Below are positions 33,433-42,522 of a stretch of 64,000 nucleotides of DNA, in pieces. This DNA is from Sandaracinus sp964481145 (lineage in GTDB: Bacteria > Myxococcota_A > Polyangia > Polyangiales > Sandaracinaceae). Numbering within the stretch: position 1 is the stretch's first letter; each line of letters opens with the position of its first letter. A program made the translations under genes and the position numbers. The stretch is from assembly GCA_964481145.1 (NCBI GenBank), contig CAYZTA010000009.1, positions 1 through 64,000 on the forward strand, written 5' to 3'. Under the pieces are notes generated by a model. That model was not told the DNA's origin and made no database searches. It saw nothing but the letters and a program-made list of their open reading frames with translations.

Positions 33433-33900
33433 ATGCGCCATTCTGTGGGTTCACTTCTCATTGCGTTGTCTCTCGCCGCTTGTGGTGGCTCCTCGAGCCA
33501 AGATGTCGAATCGGCCTCTGCCGAGAGCACGAGCGGCAGCGAAGCGCAGGCTTCATTCAGTCAAATCGGCGTCGAAGAAGTGGCCGCGGCCCTTGTGGCG
33601 CAGCCTGAACGAATCGCGGTTTTCGACGCGAATTCGCGCGAAACCTACGACGAGCATCATGTCCCGGGTGCGGTTTGGGTGGATTACGACGCCGTGACGG
33701 CGGAACAACTGCCCCAGGACCGCGAGACCCAACTCGTATTCTATTGTGCCAACGAGCAGTGCTCGGCGAGCCATGTCGCGGCCGAGACCGCTCACTCGCT
33801 CGGATATGCAAACGTCGCGGTGATGGGTGCGGGCATCCAAGGTTGGATGGCAGCAGGCAAGCCGGTCGAGACGACGAATTCGGCCGTTGCTGCCGAATGA
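33433..33900 (+). CDS. Rhodanese-like lipoprotein
   Basis: A 155-residue product. The ATG at 33433 gives MRHSVGSLLIALSLAACGGS with lipobox LAAC and a Ser/Glu-rich linker. The rhodanese domain follows: VFDANSRETYDEHHVPGAVW, the active-site loop FYCANEQCSAS with Cys, and GIQGWMAAGKPV. Periplasmic rhodanese domains handle sulfur transfer or thiol chemistry. The long frame opening at 32950 is the shadow of the M23 gene. Confidence 0.88.
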   Translation: MRHSVGSLLIALSLAACGGSSSQDVESASAESTSGSEAQASFSQIGVEEVAAALVAQPERIAVFDANSRETYDEHHVPGAVWVDYDAVTAEQLPQDRETQLVFYCANEQCSASHVAAETAHSLGYANVAVMGAGIQGWMAAGKPVETTNSAVAAE

Positions 33901-33942
33901 ACGAACGAGTCTCGCATTCAACGAAGGGTCCTGAACTGTAGA

Positions 33943-35658
33943 TCAAGACAGTTCGTCTACGCGCCAAATTGCGGTGGCTATTTTGGCTAGCTTTTGCTGA
34001 CGAAGCGCGATTCGCCCAGGGTTCCAGTCAGCGTTCTCCTCTGCCAGCTTTCGTGTCAGAGCGAAGCTGCTCGCTTGCAACCTGGGGCGCTTCGCCTGGT
34101 AGTCAGCATTTGCGATATCTCGGTTCACGCTCTTTTCCAAGAGTGCCATGTTGCCGATGCGGTAGACCATGGCTTCAGCCTCCTCGTCCGTGAACTGAGC
34201 CCAATTCGTTTCCGGATTTTGCGGAAGGATGTGTTCGACATTGAATATGTCGCTCTCGAAGTCGTAATCCTGATTGCTGTCTTGTCGTTCCAGCTCACAT
34301 AGAACGTAACGAACGACGCGGCGGTTTCGTGCATCGGTGGTGCGGATAATCTTTTCAGAGAAAGCAGTTTTGAATTGATCATCCGTTGGATAGATCTCGT
34401 AAAGCGACTCCAGTACGGATCGAGCATTCGTCGCTTCACCGATATTCAACTTCTGAGCGGCTGCATAATAGGCGCGTTCTTGCTCATGAGTCGGCAGATT
34501 TCCGATCACGTTATAGCGAAAGGCAACCATCACGCAGGCACGCAAGATCTTTTTGAAGTCTTCCTCTGACAATGTGCGGTGTGCGGCCAGGATAAAAGGG
34601 AACGGTTGGCGCACTTTGAACATGCGTAGCTGTTGCGCATGGTTCTTGAGGGTTGCGTTCCAGTGCGAAGCTTCCGGGTTCGTGAGGGACAGGTAGGTGT
34701 CCATGTCCTCTTCGAGTCCACGTAGGAGCTCGAAGACAGCTTCTCGATTGGTCACTTTGCCGCGGATGGTTTTGAACAACTCGGACTGCCGTACAAAGGT
34801 CCTACGACTGTTCCAGTGGCTTCGCAGAAAGTCGGGGAAGCTCTCTGCGCCGAGCCGCGTCACGATCGCTTCCCATCGATCTTCGAGTGCCGCCATCTCG
34901 TGGGGATGTTCGCCATTTCGATGCAACACAGAAAACAAATAGTTCTTGAGGAGATCGGTGGATGACAGCCGGACTCCGCGTGCGTTCAGAGTTTCGAACA
35001 CCTTGTAAGCGTTGAGCTCGTCGGTGACGTTGATGACTGTAAAGAACAGCCGATCGCTCAAGGTCTCGACAAGACTGGCCAGCGCGACCCCTTCATCGCC
35101 GCCTCGCTTCTTCGTATAATCTCGAATCCGCTTTTCGTACCACTCGAACGCCTTACGTAAGCTGTGCTCGGACGCGCGGAAGCCGCGCACAGGTAGGTGG
35201 CCGAGCGGCACCAAATAGTTCTGATAGTAACTGTCGTTGTTGCGGTTCAACGTCAGTTTGCTGCGAGCCACCAACGTGACCGGGTCGAGATAACCAATGT
35301 ACGTGCTTCGGATTTGGTCGAGTCGCTGCTGGTTTTGCTCGGGGTTCTTGCCCTCTCCCACCAGGCGTTTGAGGTTCTTCAGCGCTGCGAGGACAATCAA
35401 ACTCAAGGTGCTAAGGCGTTGTTGACCGTCGATCACATCGAAGGTCTTTTCGTCCTGTGACTGCAGTACGAGGTAGCCCATGTAGTGGGCCGGTTCGCCG
35501 TCTTCTCGAATCGTGCCGAGAATGTCTGACCAAAGATCTTCCCACTCTTCGTCGGTCCAACTGTAATCGCGCTGGAAACGAGGCACACGGTACGTGAGAC
35601 CGTTGCCGATGAGCTTGCGATACGTGTTGTTTTCCGTCTTGAAGTTGGTTGCTGACAT
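33943..35658 (-). CDS. GmrSD-type DUF262/DUF1524 protein, predicted type IV restriction or defence nuclease
   Basis: A 571-residue protein with both halves of the GmrSD system. The N-terminal DUF262 domain has YRVPRFQRDYSWTDEEWEDL and the ParB-like FDVIDGQQRLSTLSLI. The C-terminal DUF1524 HNH-type nuclease domain has FNVEHILPQNPETNW and YRIGNMALLEKSVN. In characterised relatives, GmrS/GmrD fusions use NTPs and cleave DNA with modified cytosines (anti-phage); others act in BREX or phosphorothioate systems. Here it stands alone. Its codon use is less GC-biased than the flanks, which suggests transfer. Confidence 0.88.
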   Translation of the reverse strand: MSATNFKTENNTYRKLIGNGLTYRVPRFQRDYSWTDEEWEDLWSDILGTIREDGEPAHYMGYLVLQSQDEKTFDVIDGQQRLSTLSLIVLAALKNLKRLVGEGKNPEQNQQRLDQIRSTYIGYLDPVTLVARSKLTLNRNNDSYYQNYLVPLGHLPVRGFRASEHSLRKAFEWYEKRIRDYTKKRGGDEGVALASLVETLSDRLFFTVINVTDELNAYKVFETLNARGVRLSSTDLLKNYLFSVLHRNGEHPHEMAALEDRWEAIVTRLGAESFPDFLRSHWNSRRTFVRQSELFKTIRGKVTNREAVFELLRGLEEDMDTYLSLTNPEASHWNATLKNHAQQLRMFKVRQPFPFILAAHRTLSEEDFKKILRACVMVAFRYNVIGNLPTHEQERAYYAAAQKLNIGEATNARSVLESLYEIYPTDDQFKTAFSEKIIRTTDARNRRVVRYVLCELERQDSNQDYDFESDIFNVEHILPQNPETNWAQFTDEEAEAMVYRIGNMALLEKSVNRDIANADYQAKRPRLQASSFALTRKLAEENADWNPGRIALRQQKLAKIATAIWRVDELS

Positions 35659-35720
35659 GCCCTACTTCCGCATCATGGCCCGCTTCGATACCACGGGCCA
35701 AGCGCGGTGCGATCGTTCCA

Positions 35721-37142
35721 TCAAGCGATCGTGCGGAGCTTCAGCTTCGGCTTCGCTGCGCGTGGGCGCTTCGCATCTGGCGGAGGCTCGGGGAGAACGC
35801 CATCGGCATCGGCGAGATCCCCCACCAAGTCATGATCGGCGCTCGCGGTGATGAGGACTTTGCGGAGCTCTCCTCGTTCGGCCGTGCCATTGGCGAGATG
35901 AACTTCACCGTCGATTTCGGGCGCTTGTCCCCACCATCGTCCACGCAAAAGAAACTCGCTCTCTTCGCTCCCGCCTTCCACGAGCACTTCCACTTCTTTT
36001 CCCACCATCGCTTTGGTGAGACGGCGTGAGATCGGACGCTGGATCGCCACCAACTTGCGTGCGCGCGCATTGGCGATCTTGTGTGGAACGACGTCTTCCA
36101 TTCGGCCGCTCGGGGTGTCTTCTTCGGGTGAGAAACGGAACACACCGACCCGATCGAACTCGGCCCACTTCACGAACGTCGCGAGCTCTTCGAAGTCAGC
36201 GTCGGTCTCGCCTGGATGTCCGACGATGAATGCCGTGCGGAACACGAGATCGGGGACTTCCTTACGGAGCCGCTCGACCACACGGCGTTGGCGATCGAGC
36301 CCATGTCCACGTCGCATGATCTTGAGCATGCGATCGGAGGCATGTTGGAGCGGCATGTCGACATACGGAAGCACCTTCGGATGATGCGCGAGGAGCTCGA
36401 TGAGCTCGGGCTTGAGCGTCTCCGGGTACAAATAGAAAAGACGCACCCACTGCGCGCCCGGCAGGTCGGCGATGCGCCTGACGAGCGCCGCGAGCTCGGT
36501 GCCATCCTTCAAGTCGCGTCCGAACGAGATCGTGTCCTGCGAAATCAAGTTCAGCTCGACCGCGCCCCGATCGATGTGCGCCTCGCATTCTCGGACGATG
36601 TCGTCGATCGAGCGGCTTCGCTGTTTGCCGCGGAACGATGGGATCGCACAAAACGAACACGTGCGGTTGCAGCCCTCCGCGATCTTCACGTACATCGAGT
36701 GCGAGCCTTGTGAAGGCAACCGCGGATCGCTCGCGCGAAGGGTGTGCTCGGCGGGGTTGCCCACGAGCATGCGCGGCGTGCGGTTCGGCGCTTCCAGCAC
36801 GTCCTTCAGCTTCAACATGTCGGAGGTGCCGAGGAAGTGATCGACCTCGGGCATCTCCTCGGCGAGCTGCTCTGGGTAGCGCTGCGAAAGACAGCCTGCC
36901 ACCACGAGCGTTTTGCAGGAACCCGCGTCCTTGAGCTCCGACATTTGGAGAATCGTGTCGATCGATTCTTCCTTGGCTGGCCCGATGAAACCGCACGTGT
37001 TGATGACAATGACCTCGGCCGCCTCGGGCTCGGGGACGCACTCGTAACCGGTGAGGCCGCTGACACCGAGCATGATCTCGGTGTCGACGCGGTTTTTCGG
37101 ACAGCCTAGAGAAACGAAGTGGATCGTGGGGCGCGAGGTCAT
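35721..37142 (-). CDS. rimO: Ribosomal protein S12 methylthiotransferase RimO
   Basis: RimO is a radical-SAM enzyme that methylthiolates the conserved Asp of ribosomal protein S12. The 473-residue product begins TIHFVSLGCPKNRVDTE, with the UPF0004 cysteines (CGFIGPAKEES, VVAGCLSQRYP). The radical-SAM CxxxCxxC reads CNRTCSFCAIPSFRGKQRSR, and a TRAM domain follows (VGKEVEVLVEGG). A basic 30-residue tail (AKRPRAAKPKLKLR) is additional. I start at the ATG at 37142; an in-frame extension to 37238 is unsupported. Confidence 0.95.
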   Translation of the reverse strand: MTSRPTIHFVSLGCPKNRVDTEIMLGVSGLTGYECVPEPEAAEVIVINTCGFIGPAKEESIDTILQMSELKDAGSCKTLVVAGCLSQRYPEQLAEEMPEVDHFLGTSDMLKLKDVLEAPNRTPRMLVGNPAEHTLRASDPRLPSQGSHSMYVKIAEGCNRTCSFCAIPSFRGKQRSRSIDDIVRECEAHIDRGAVELNLISQDTISFGRDLKDGTELAALVRRIADLPGAQWVRLFYLYPETLKPELIELLAHHPKVLPYVDMPLQHASDRMLKIMRRGHGLDRQRRVVERLRKEVPDLVFRTAFIVGHPGETDADFEELATFVKWAEFDRVGVFRFSPEEDTPSGRMEDVVPHKIANARARKLVAIQRPISRRLTKAMVGKEVEVLVEGGSEESEFLLRGRWWGQAPEIDGEVHLANGTAERGELRKVLITASADHDLVGDLADADGVLPEPPPDAKRPRAAKPKLKLRTIA

Positions 37143-37179
37143 TTTCGGCGGCGAAACCTGGGAGAACCTGAGGTTCAGG

Positions 37180-37545
37180 TCAAGTCGCGCGATCACGATC
37201 AGACGGCTCTCCGGTTCGGAGAGAGTGCACGAGCTCACTGAGCGCGCTCGCGGTGTCGCGCACGATTTGATCCGCGTTCGTTCCGACCTTGCCGCGGAGC
37301 TCGATCACTTTGTCTTGCACGCGATTCCACGTTGTTTTCGCGTCGAGGCCCGCGAGATGAAGCTGCACCTTCGCCTCATCGACGATCATCGTGAGCTCGT
37401 CTCCGATGCGCTCGAGATGCGCGCGATCCCACGCATCTTTGGCTTCCATTCCCGCGAGATGAGCCCGAACCCGCAGCTCGTCTCCGATCCGTTCGATGTC
37501 CTCGGTAATTCGTTCGAGCGGCTTCTTCGTCGTCGGTTCCGTCAT
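37180..37545 (-). CDS. Small amphipathic-helix protein with two internal repeats
   Basis: A 121-residue soluble, almost entirely helical and charged protein. Two copies of a ~30-residue unit are visible: ERIGDELRVRAHLAGMEAK with DAWDR, and ERIGDELTMIVDEAKVQLHL with AGLDAKTTWNR. A third, weaker unit follows (VQDKVIELRGKVGTNADQIV). The pattern resembles apolipoprotein-like or late-embryogenesis-type amphipathic helices. GGAGG stands eight bases before the ATG. It is probably cotranscribed with rimO, 37 bp downstream. No family recognised. Confidence 0.7.
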   Translation of the reverse strand: MTEPTTKKPLERITEDIERIGDELRVRAHLAGMEAKDAWDRAHLERIGDELTMIVDEAKVQLHLAGLDAKTTWNRVQDKVIELRGKVGTNADQIVRDTASALSELVHSLRTGEPSDRDRAT

Positions 37546-37733
37546 GGTGTTTTCCTCCAGAGATCATGCTTTTCGCAAGTTACGGGCCGCTCGATATTTC
37601 CACGATGAGATCGAGGCACACATCGAGGATGTGCGGCAATTGCGCCACAACCGAGACTTCTTGCCTCGAAGTCGGCGATCTCATGTGCTTTCGCTCTTTT
37701 CTATCGCGGAACGAGGCGCTACAAGGCGCGCCG

Positions 37734-38573
37734 ATGAGCCGCAAGAATCAAACCAGCAAGAATTCGATGCGTCTGACGGCGCGCACGGCTGACAAGCACG
37801 ACCTCTATCAGCGCAGTGTTCAAGCGCCCGAGTACGAGATTCGGTTCTTGAACAAAGTTTATAAAGCGCACACGGGGCGTAAGCCGATGCTCCTGCGCGA
37901 AGATTTCTGCGGGACCGCGCTCCTCTGCGCCAAGTGGGTCAAGAGCGACGGCGAACGACGCGCGGTCGGTCTCGATATCGATCTCCCCACTCTCACGTGG
38001 GGCACGGAGCACAACCTCACGCCGCTTGGTGAAAAGGCCGCTCGCGTGAAGCTCCTTCCCCAAGACGTCTGCGTGCCGACGCGCGAGAAGTTCGAGGCCA
38101 TCTGCGCCTACAACTATAGCTACTCCGTCTTTCATACGCGTGACGCGATGCGGCGGTATTTCAAGGCGGTGCATCGATCGCTGAGAGACGACGGCATCTT
38201 CACGCTCGATGCGATTGGCGGATGGGAAGCGCAACAAGTGCTCACGGAGAAGCGCGCCGTCGATGGCGGCTTCACCTATGTGTGGGAGCAGGCCGAATAC
38301 GATCCGATCACGAGCCATCTCGTCTGTCACATCTCGTTCGAATTCCGCGACAAGACGAAGCTACGCCGCGCCTTCACGTACGACTGGCGGCTCTGGACAT
38401 TGCAGGAGCTGCGCGAGCTCCTCATCGAAGCAGGCTTCGCCGAGGTCGACGCCTATTGGGAAGGCGAAGACGAAAACGGCGAAGGCACGGGCAATTTCCA
38501 CCGAGTCACGAGCACGACCAATGATCCCGGATGGAACGCTTATCTCGTCGCGAAAAAGAGCCTCAAGGTGTGA
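37734..38573 (+). CDS. SAM-dependent methyltransferase
   Basis: A 279-residue class I methyltransferase. LREDFCGTALLCAKWV is the glycine-loop region, VGLDIDLPTLTWG the acidic end of strand 2, and ICAYNYSYSVFHTRD the motif IV region. FTLDAIGGWEAQ lies in strand 5. The start MSRKNQTSKNSM at 37734 is favoured; ATG at 37770 is an alternative. Its last 11 bp overlap the 3' end of the convergent TIG-repeat gene. Substrate unknown. Confidence 0.82.
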   Translation: MSRKNQTSKNSMRLTARTADKHDLYQRSVQAPEYEIRFLNKVYKAHTGRKPMLLREDFCGTALLCAKWVKSDGERRAVGLDIDLPTLTWGTEHNLTPLGEKAARVKLLPQDVCVPTREKFEAICAYNYSYSVFHTRDAMRRYFKAVHRSLRDDGIFTLDAIGGWEAQQVLTEKRAVDGGFTYVWEQAEYDPITSHLVCHISFEFRDKTKLRRAFTYDWRLWTLQELRELLIEAGFAEVDAYWEGEDENGEGTGNFHRVTSTTNDPGWNAYLVAKKSLKV

Positions 38574-40662
38574 TCGTGAGTGGTTCGCTCTCGGCCGTTC
38601 CAACTCCGCGGACTTCCACTCGGACGGTGACAGTCCCGGGGCGCCTCGGTAAATCGAGCTCGAGATACGTGGCTGTCTCTCGACGCACGCGCATTCGCTG
38701 ATTGCCGATCGTGACCGTGTTGCGACCCCGACCCGGCGCGAAGCCAAAGCCGCGAATGATCACCCGACAGCCTACGCGCAAACAATCAGGTTCGACCGCG
38801 GTGATTCCAACGGCCGCGGGAGGCGCTGCGATCGTGAAGGGCATCGCGCTCTCGCGCCCATCCACGCTTCGCACCGAGAGCGACCCGCTCGTCGCGCCTT
38901 GCGGCACGTGGACTCGAATCTCGCGCGGACTGACGAACGAATAAGGCATGGCTTCGCTCACACCAGCGAAGCGCACTTGCATGCCTTGGGCTGTGAATCC
39001 CACGCCGCGAATGGAGATCGCTTGCCCCGGATAAGCGCTCTGGGGCTCGATCGCGGCGAGCGAAAAATCTCCGAGCACGACCATGTCGCGCTCGCTGAGC
39101 GAAGTCCCTTGAAGGCGCACGGTCACACGAATGCGCCCTGTCACTGCGCCTGCCGGGAGCACCGCTTCGATGTGCTGGTCACTTGCCGAACGAATCTCCA
39201 TTCTGCGATCGGCGATCGCCGCTTCGATGAGCGCGGGGTTCGACCCAAAATTGCTCCCCCGAATGACGATCACCGAGCCAGGTGCGGCCTGCTCGGGCTC
39301 GACGCGGGCGATGATCGGAGGATTGGTCACGACGAACGGCTGGCTCGCGCGCGCCTGACCTGCGTGCTGCACGTCGACGGTCAAGAGCCCACTGGCTGCT
39401 CGTGGAATGCGCACTCGTAGCTCGGTGGGGCTCCCCGAGAGCACCGGACACGGCACACCCGAGAGCATCACTCGGTTGTTCGTGAGCACTGGCGAAAAAC
39501 CATTTCCGCGAATCACGACATCCGTGCCGGGCGGACCGCTCCGAGGCGCAAACTCCTGCAGCATGGGCGCAATGAGCGCGGTGAAATGCGTCGACGACAC
39601 GACGGGACCCATCCCTTGAACGCTCACTTGAATGGGGCCCGTCGAGACACCTGCAGGCACTTCGGCGAGAATCTCGGTTTCACTCAACCCGCGCACCTGC
39701 GCGATCACGTTTCCGAAGACGACTTGGATCGCGCGCACATCCTGACCGAAGTTCGCTCCGCGAATTCGCACTTGAGCGCCAGGCGGGCCCGCGGGCGGAT
39801 CGAAGCTCGCGATCACGGGTGCCGCTTGCACCGTGAACGGCGTCGATGCGTAAGCGCGGCCGACGCGGCGCACATCGACCATGAAGAGTCCCGTGGTGCC
39901 GCCTTGGGGAACTTGCACGGTGAGTGTCGTCGGTGTGGCCTCGATCACACGGCATGGGGTATTGCCGAGATACACGGCTTGTTGTGTGCGCCGCGGAGAA
40001 AATCCAGTCCCGGTCAGCGTGACCGTGGTGCCGGGTGCGCCGATCGTGGGTGAAAAGCTGGCGATCGAAATGCCACTTCCGATCTCGAGATCGACGCTGG
40101 CCGTCGCTTCGCCCGTGCCCGAGACGCGAACGGTCAAGCGACCACGTTGTGCGCCCTGGGGCACGATCACGACGAGCTCGGTCGGAGTCGCGCTGCGAAC
40201 GACGATCGGCTGACCCCCGAAGAGCACGATGTTTTCCGTGATTCTGGGGGAGAAATTCTCGCCCATGATCCGCACTTCAGCGCCGGGCGAGGCGATGCGA
40301 GGTTGGATATCGGCGATGATGGGCGGGGGAGCGGCTGCGAGCACCCGGAACTCCGGGCCCACGGTCGTGACCACACCGGGCACTTCGATTCCGATTCGGC
40401 CGCTCGTCGCGTCTCTGGGGATGCGGAAGGTCCAGCGGTTCGGCAAACGCGTCAGCACCTCCACGTCGCGGCCGGCCAACCGAAGGCGCTGTTCGGGCCT
40501 GAAATAACGTCCGATCATTTGCACGACCGTTCCCGGTGGCCCTGACGTCGGCTCGATGCGTTCGATCACCGGAGGTGGCTGCTGGACTTGGGCGGTGGCG
40601 AGGGTGGGCGCACCAAGAATCGAAGCGAGTGCAAAGAGAACGAATGAGAGATGGGTCCGCAT
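38563..40662 (-). CDS. Secreted protein of eight IPT/TIG immunoglobulin-like repeats
   Basis: A 699-residue exported protein with signal peptide MRTHLSFVLFALASILGAPT ending LATA. The rest is a chain of about eight IPT/TIG domains of 80-85 residues, each starting with a PxxGxPGxxVxIxGxxF unit, e.g. PTSGPPGTVVQMIGRYF, PTIGAPGTTVTLTGTGFSP and PEQAAPGSVIVIRGSNF. The final repeat carries the only cysteine pair close together (DCLRVGCRVIIRGFGF). No catalytic domain or membrane anchor is present, so a surface or adhesive scaffold is likely. Start: ATG 40662 with GAGG seven bases upstream. Confidence 0.88.
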   Translation of the reverse strand: MRTHLSFVLFALASILGAPTLATAQVQQPPPVIERIEPTSGPPGTVVQMIGRYFRPEQRLRLAGRDVEVLTRLPNRWTFRIPRDATSGRIGIEVPGVVTTVGPEFRVLAAAPPPIIADIQPRIASPGAEVRIMGENFSPRITENIVLFGGQPIVVRSATPTELVVIVPQGAQRGRLTVRVSGTGEATASVDLEIGSGISIASFSPTIGAPGTTVTLTGTGFSPRRTQQAVYLGNTPCRVIEATPTTLTVQVPQGGTTGLFMVDVRRVGRAYASTPFTVQAAPVIASFDPPAGPPGAQVRIRGANFGQDVRAIQVVFGNVIAQVRGLSETEILAEVPAGVSTGPIQVSVQGMGPVVSSTHFTALIAPMLQEFAPRSGPPGTDVVIRGNGFSPVLTNNRVMLSGVPCPVLSGSPTELRVRIPRAASGLLTVDVQHAGQARASQPFVVTNPPIIARVEPEQAAPGSVIVIRGSNFGSNPALIEAAIADRRMEIRSASDQHIEAVLPAGAVTGRIRVTVRLQGTSLSERDMVVLGDFSLAAIEPQSAYPGQAISIRGVGFTAQGMQVRFAGVSEAMPYSFVSPREIRVHVPQGATSGSLSVRSVDGRESAMPFTIAAPPAAVGITAVEPDCLRVGCRVIIRGFGFAPGRGRNTVTIGNQRMRVRRETATYLELDLPRRPGTVTVRVEVRGVGTAESEPLTITP

Positions 40663-40750
40663 GCGAGGTCCTCGGGAGATGACGGCTGAGGATACGACAA
40701 TACGGACGCCAAACGAAATCCGCGCACAGACGCGATTTTCGACGCATCCG

Positions 40751-41724
40751 TTACAGCCAGCTGATATCAGCATCGATGCCGATGGCGTAGCTCGTAAAAC
40801 CGAGTACGGGCGTGACTTCACCGCGCAAGGTGACGAAACTGGCGTGATGGAATTGGATGCTTGGAGCCGTGCCTGCCTCGTAGGTGAGCTCGAGGGTGTC
40901 ACTGGGTTGCCCGTCTCGCTGGGACTCGATCCGAGAAATCAACCCGGATGCATTGTAGAAATATGTATATGTCATCGTGAATACACTATTTCCACGAACC
41001 TCGGCGGATGCGAGGCGGCCATTGTCGTCATACGTCAACTGGGTCTCGTAAATCCGTTCGTCTCCTGGCGAATCGATTCGGGTCGTGCGGATTCGAGAAA
41101 TCCGGCCTGATGTATAGAAAAGCTCCGCACCTCCCGCATTCGTGTCTCCGTTGAAGCTCAACCTCCAACGGTCGACCGTGCCTGTCTCTGCATACATGAT
41201 CGAACGAAGCGACGTGGAAGTGTTCCCCATTGCATTGGTATATCGATGTTCGATGGACTCGACCCCTAGAACGCCAAAGGTGCGCATTTCCGAGTAGTGG
41301 ACGGGATCATTGGACGAAATGCCCTCAAGGCCGAGAAAGCGATCCCCATCCCAAGAGAGAGTCCTTTCGGCACCCCAAACACCATCTCGGAAAGATTCGA
41401 TCTTCGCGAGCCGGCCTCCTTCGTACGTGTACCGAATCGTGAACAACACTGACAAAGTTTCATCAGAGATGATTCCCCCATCGAGTTGTACCGGAGGTCG
41501 AGCATGGTCCTCGAGCTGCCACCAGCGCTTCGCTCCACGACGCGTGCGAGACGAGGGCTGGGAGGAAATACGTAGTTGCCGCACGTCGGGAGATCGCAGG
41601 TGACACCGCCGTCCGAGCCGTGCGTCACCGCCGCATCACCCCGTTCACCGATCGACGCTTGTTGATCGCACCCCAGCATCAGCACGAGGACGAAGCCAAG
41701 CCCATACCCAATCGTTCTCATCAT
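40751..41724 (-). pseudogene. RHS/YD-repeat-like lipoprotein gene with frameshift at a G run
   Basis: The ATG at 41724 encodes a lipoprotein signal (MMRTIGYGLGFVLVLMLGC) and about 80 residues, including TCDLPTCGNYVFPPSPRLAR. The frame is then lost. The +1 neighbour frame continues from 41480 to 40751 with YD-repeat-like sequence: YTYEGGRLAKIESFRDG, LTYDDNGRLASAEVRG and LELTYEAG. Adding one G to the five-G run on the minus strand (C run at 41475-41479) would join both into one ~320-residue lipoprotein. So this is a recent single-base mutation, a phase-variable site or a sequencing error. Confidence 0.75.
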
Positions 41725-41923
41725 TGTTTCTCCACTCCTAGGACGATGATTGGGGCGGCATCCGCAAATCTGTGTGGAGAGCGTGAGACAGCTCACGAGC
41801 CCTTGCGATTATTATGCTGAATTGGGTCTCCATGCGGGTTGCGATCCGTGTCGAGAGGGAAGACCAATAGCGCCATCGAACGCGACTTGACACCTTGGTT
41901 GCGGGCGTGGAAACAAGCGGCCC

Positions 41924-42268
41924 ATGAGCGACCTTCCCGCATGCCCCCAATGCAACTCCGCGTACACCTATGAAGATCGCGGCCTTTTCGTTTGCCCCGA
42001 ATGTGCACACGAATGGACGGCTGCAACGGCAAGCAACGCAGAGTCTGACACAGACTTGGTGGTGCGAGATGCGTTCGGCAACGAGCTGAACGACGGTGAC
42101 TCAGTCACCCTCATCAAAGATCTGAAAGTGAAGGGCGCTTCGTCCGCTCTCAAGGTCGGCACCAAGGTGAAGAACATTCGCCTCGTCGATGGCGACCACA
42201 ATATCGACTGCAAGATCGACGGCTTCGGCGCGATGCAACTCAAGTCCGAGTTCGTCAAAAAAGCTTGA
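41924..42268 (+). CDS. phnA: YjdM/PhnA family zinc-ribbon protein
   Basis: A 114-residue product of the PhnA/YjdM family. The N-terminal zinc ribbon has CPQCNSAYTYEDRGLFVCPEC, shown here as CPQC and CPEC pairs, and is followed by the C-terminal KOW-like half with NDGDSVTLIKDLKVKGASS and GDHNIDCKIDGFG. The family is linked by name to phosphonate metabolism but has no proven enzymatic role. The gene's last codons are included in a 23-bp direct repeat whose second copy lies 242 bp downstream. Confidence 0.93.
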   Translation: MSDLPACPQCNSAYTYEDRGLFVCPECAHEWTAATASNAESDTDLVVRDAFGNELNDGDSVTLIKDLKVKGASSALKVGTKVKNIRLVDGDHNIDCKIDGFGAMQLKSEFVKKA

Positions 42269-42522
42269 GCGAGGGATCAGGACGAGCTCTCATCGTCAGG
42301 AATTTTTCGATTTATGCGGTTACTCACGACGGTTCTTCTTTCATCTCCGCAAATGAAAGATATGCCAGGTGAGAGGCTGCCTGGTCGTTGACACGCTCTG
42401 CATCGAAAAATCATGGACGATCAAAGAACAAGCAACACCAGGCAGCCGATATCCAGGCAATCATTGCTGAGATGACGAACCTGGCAGCACGAAGCACTCA
42501 AAAAGCTTGAGCGAGGGATCAG
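42258..42522. repeat. 23-bp direct repeat flanking a non-coding segment with an 11-bp inverted repeat
   Basis: The same 23 bases (core AAGCTTGAGCGAGG) occur at 42258-42280 and 42500-42522. Copy 1 holds the phnA stop codon and copy 2 holds the stop codon of the convergent gene. Between them, GGCTGCCTGGT (42375-42385) pairs perfectly with ACCAGGCAGCC (42437-42447) across a 51-bp loop. The segment carries no ORF. Insertion of a small element with target duplication, or a partial tandem duplication, would give this layout. Confidence 0.6.

Noticed and set aside
41887..41892. TTGACA upstream of phnA as a -35 box
   Set aside because: No acceptable -10 hexamer stands 16-18 bp downstream, so a promoter is not supported.
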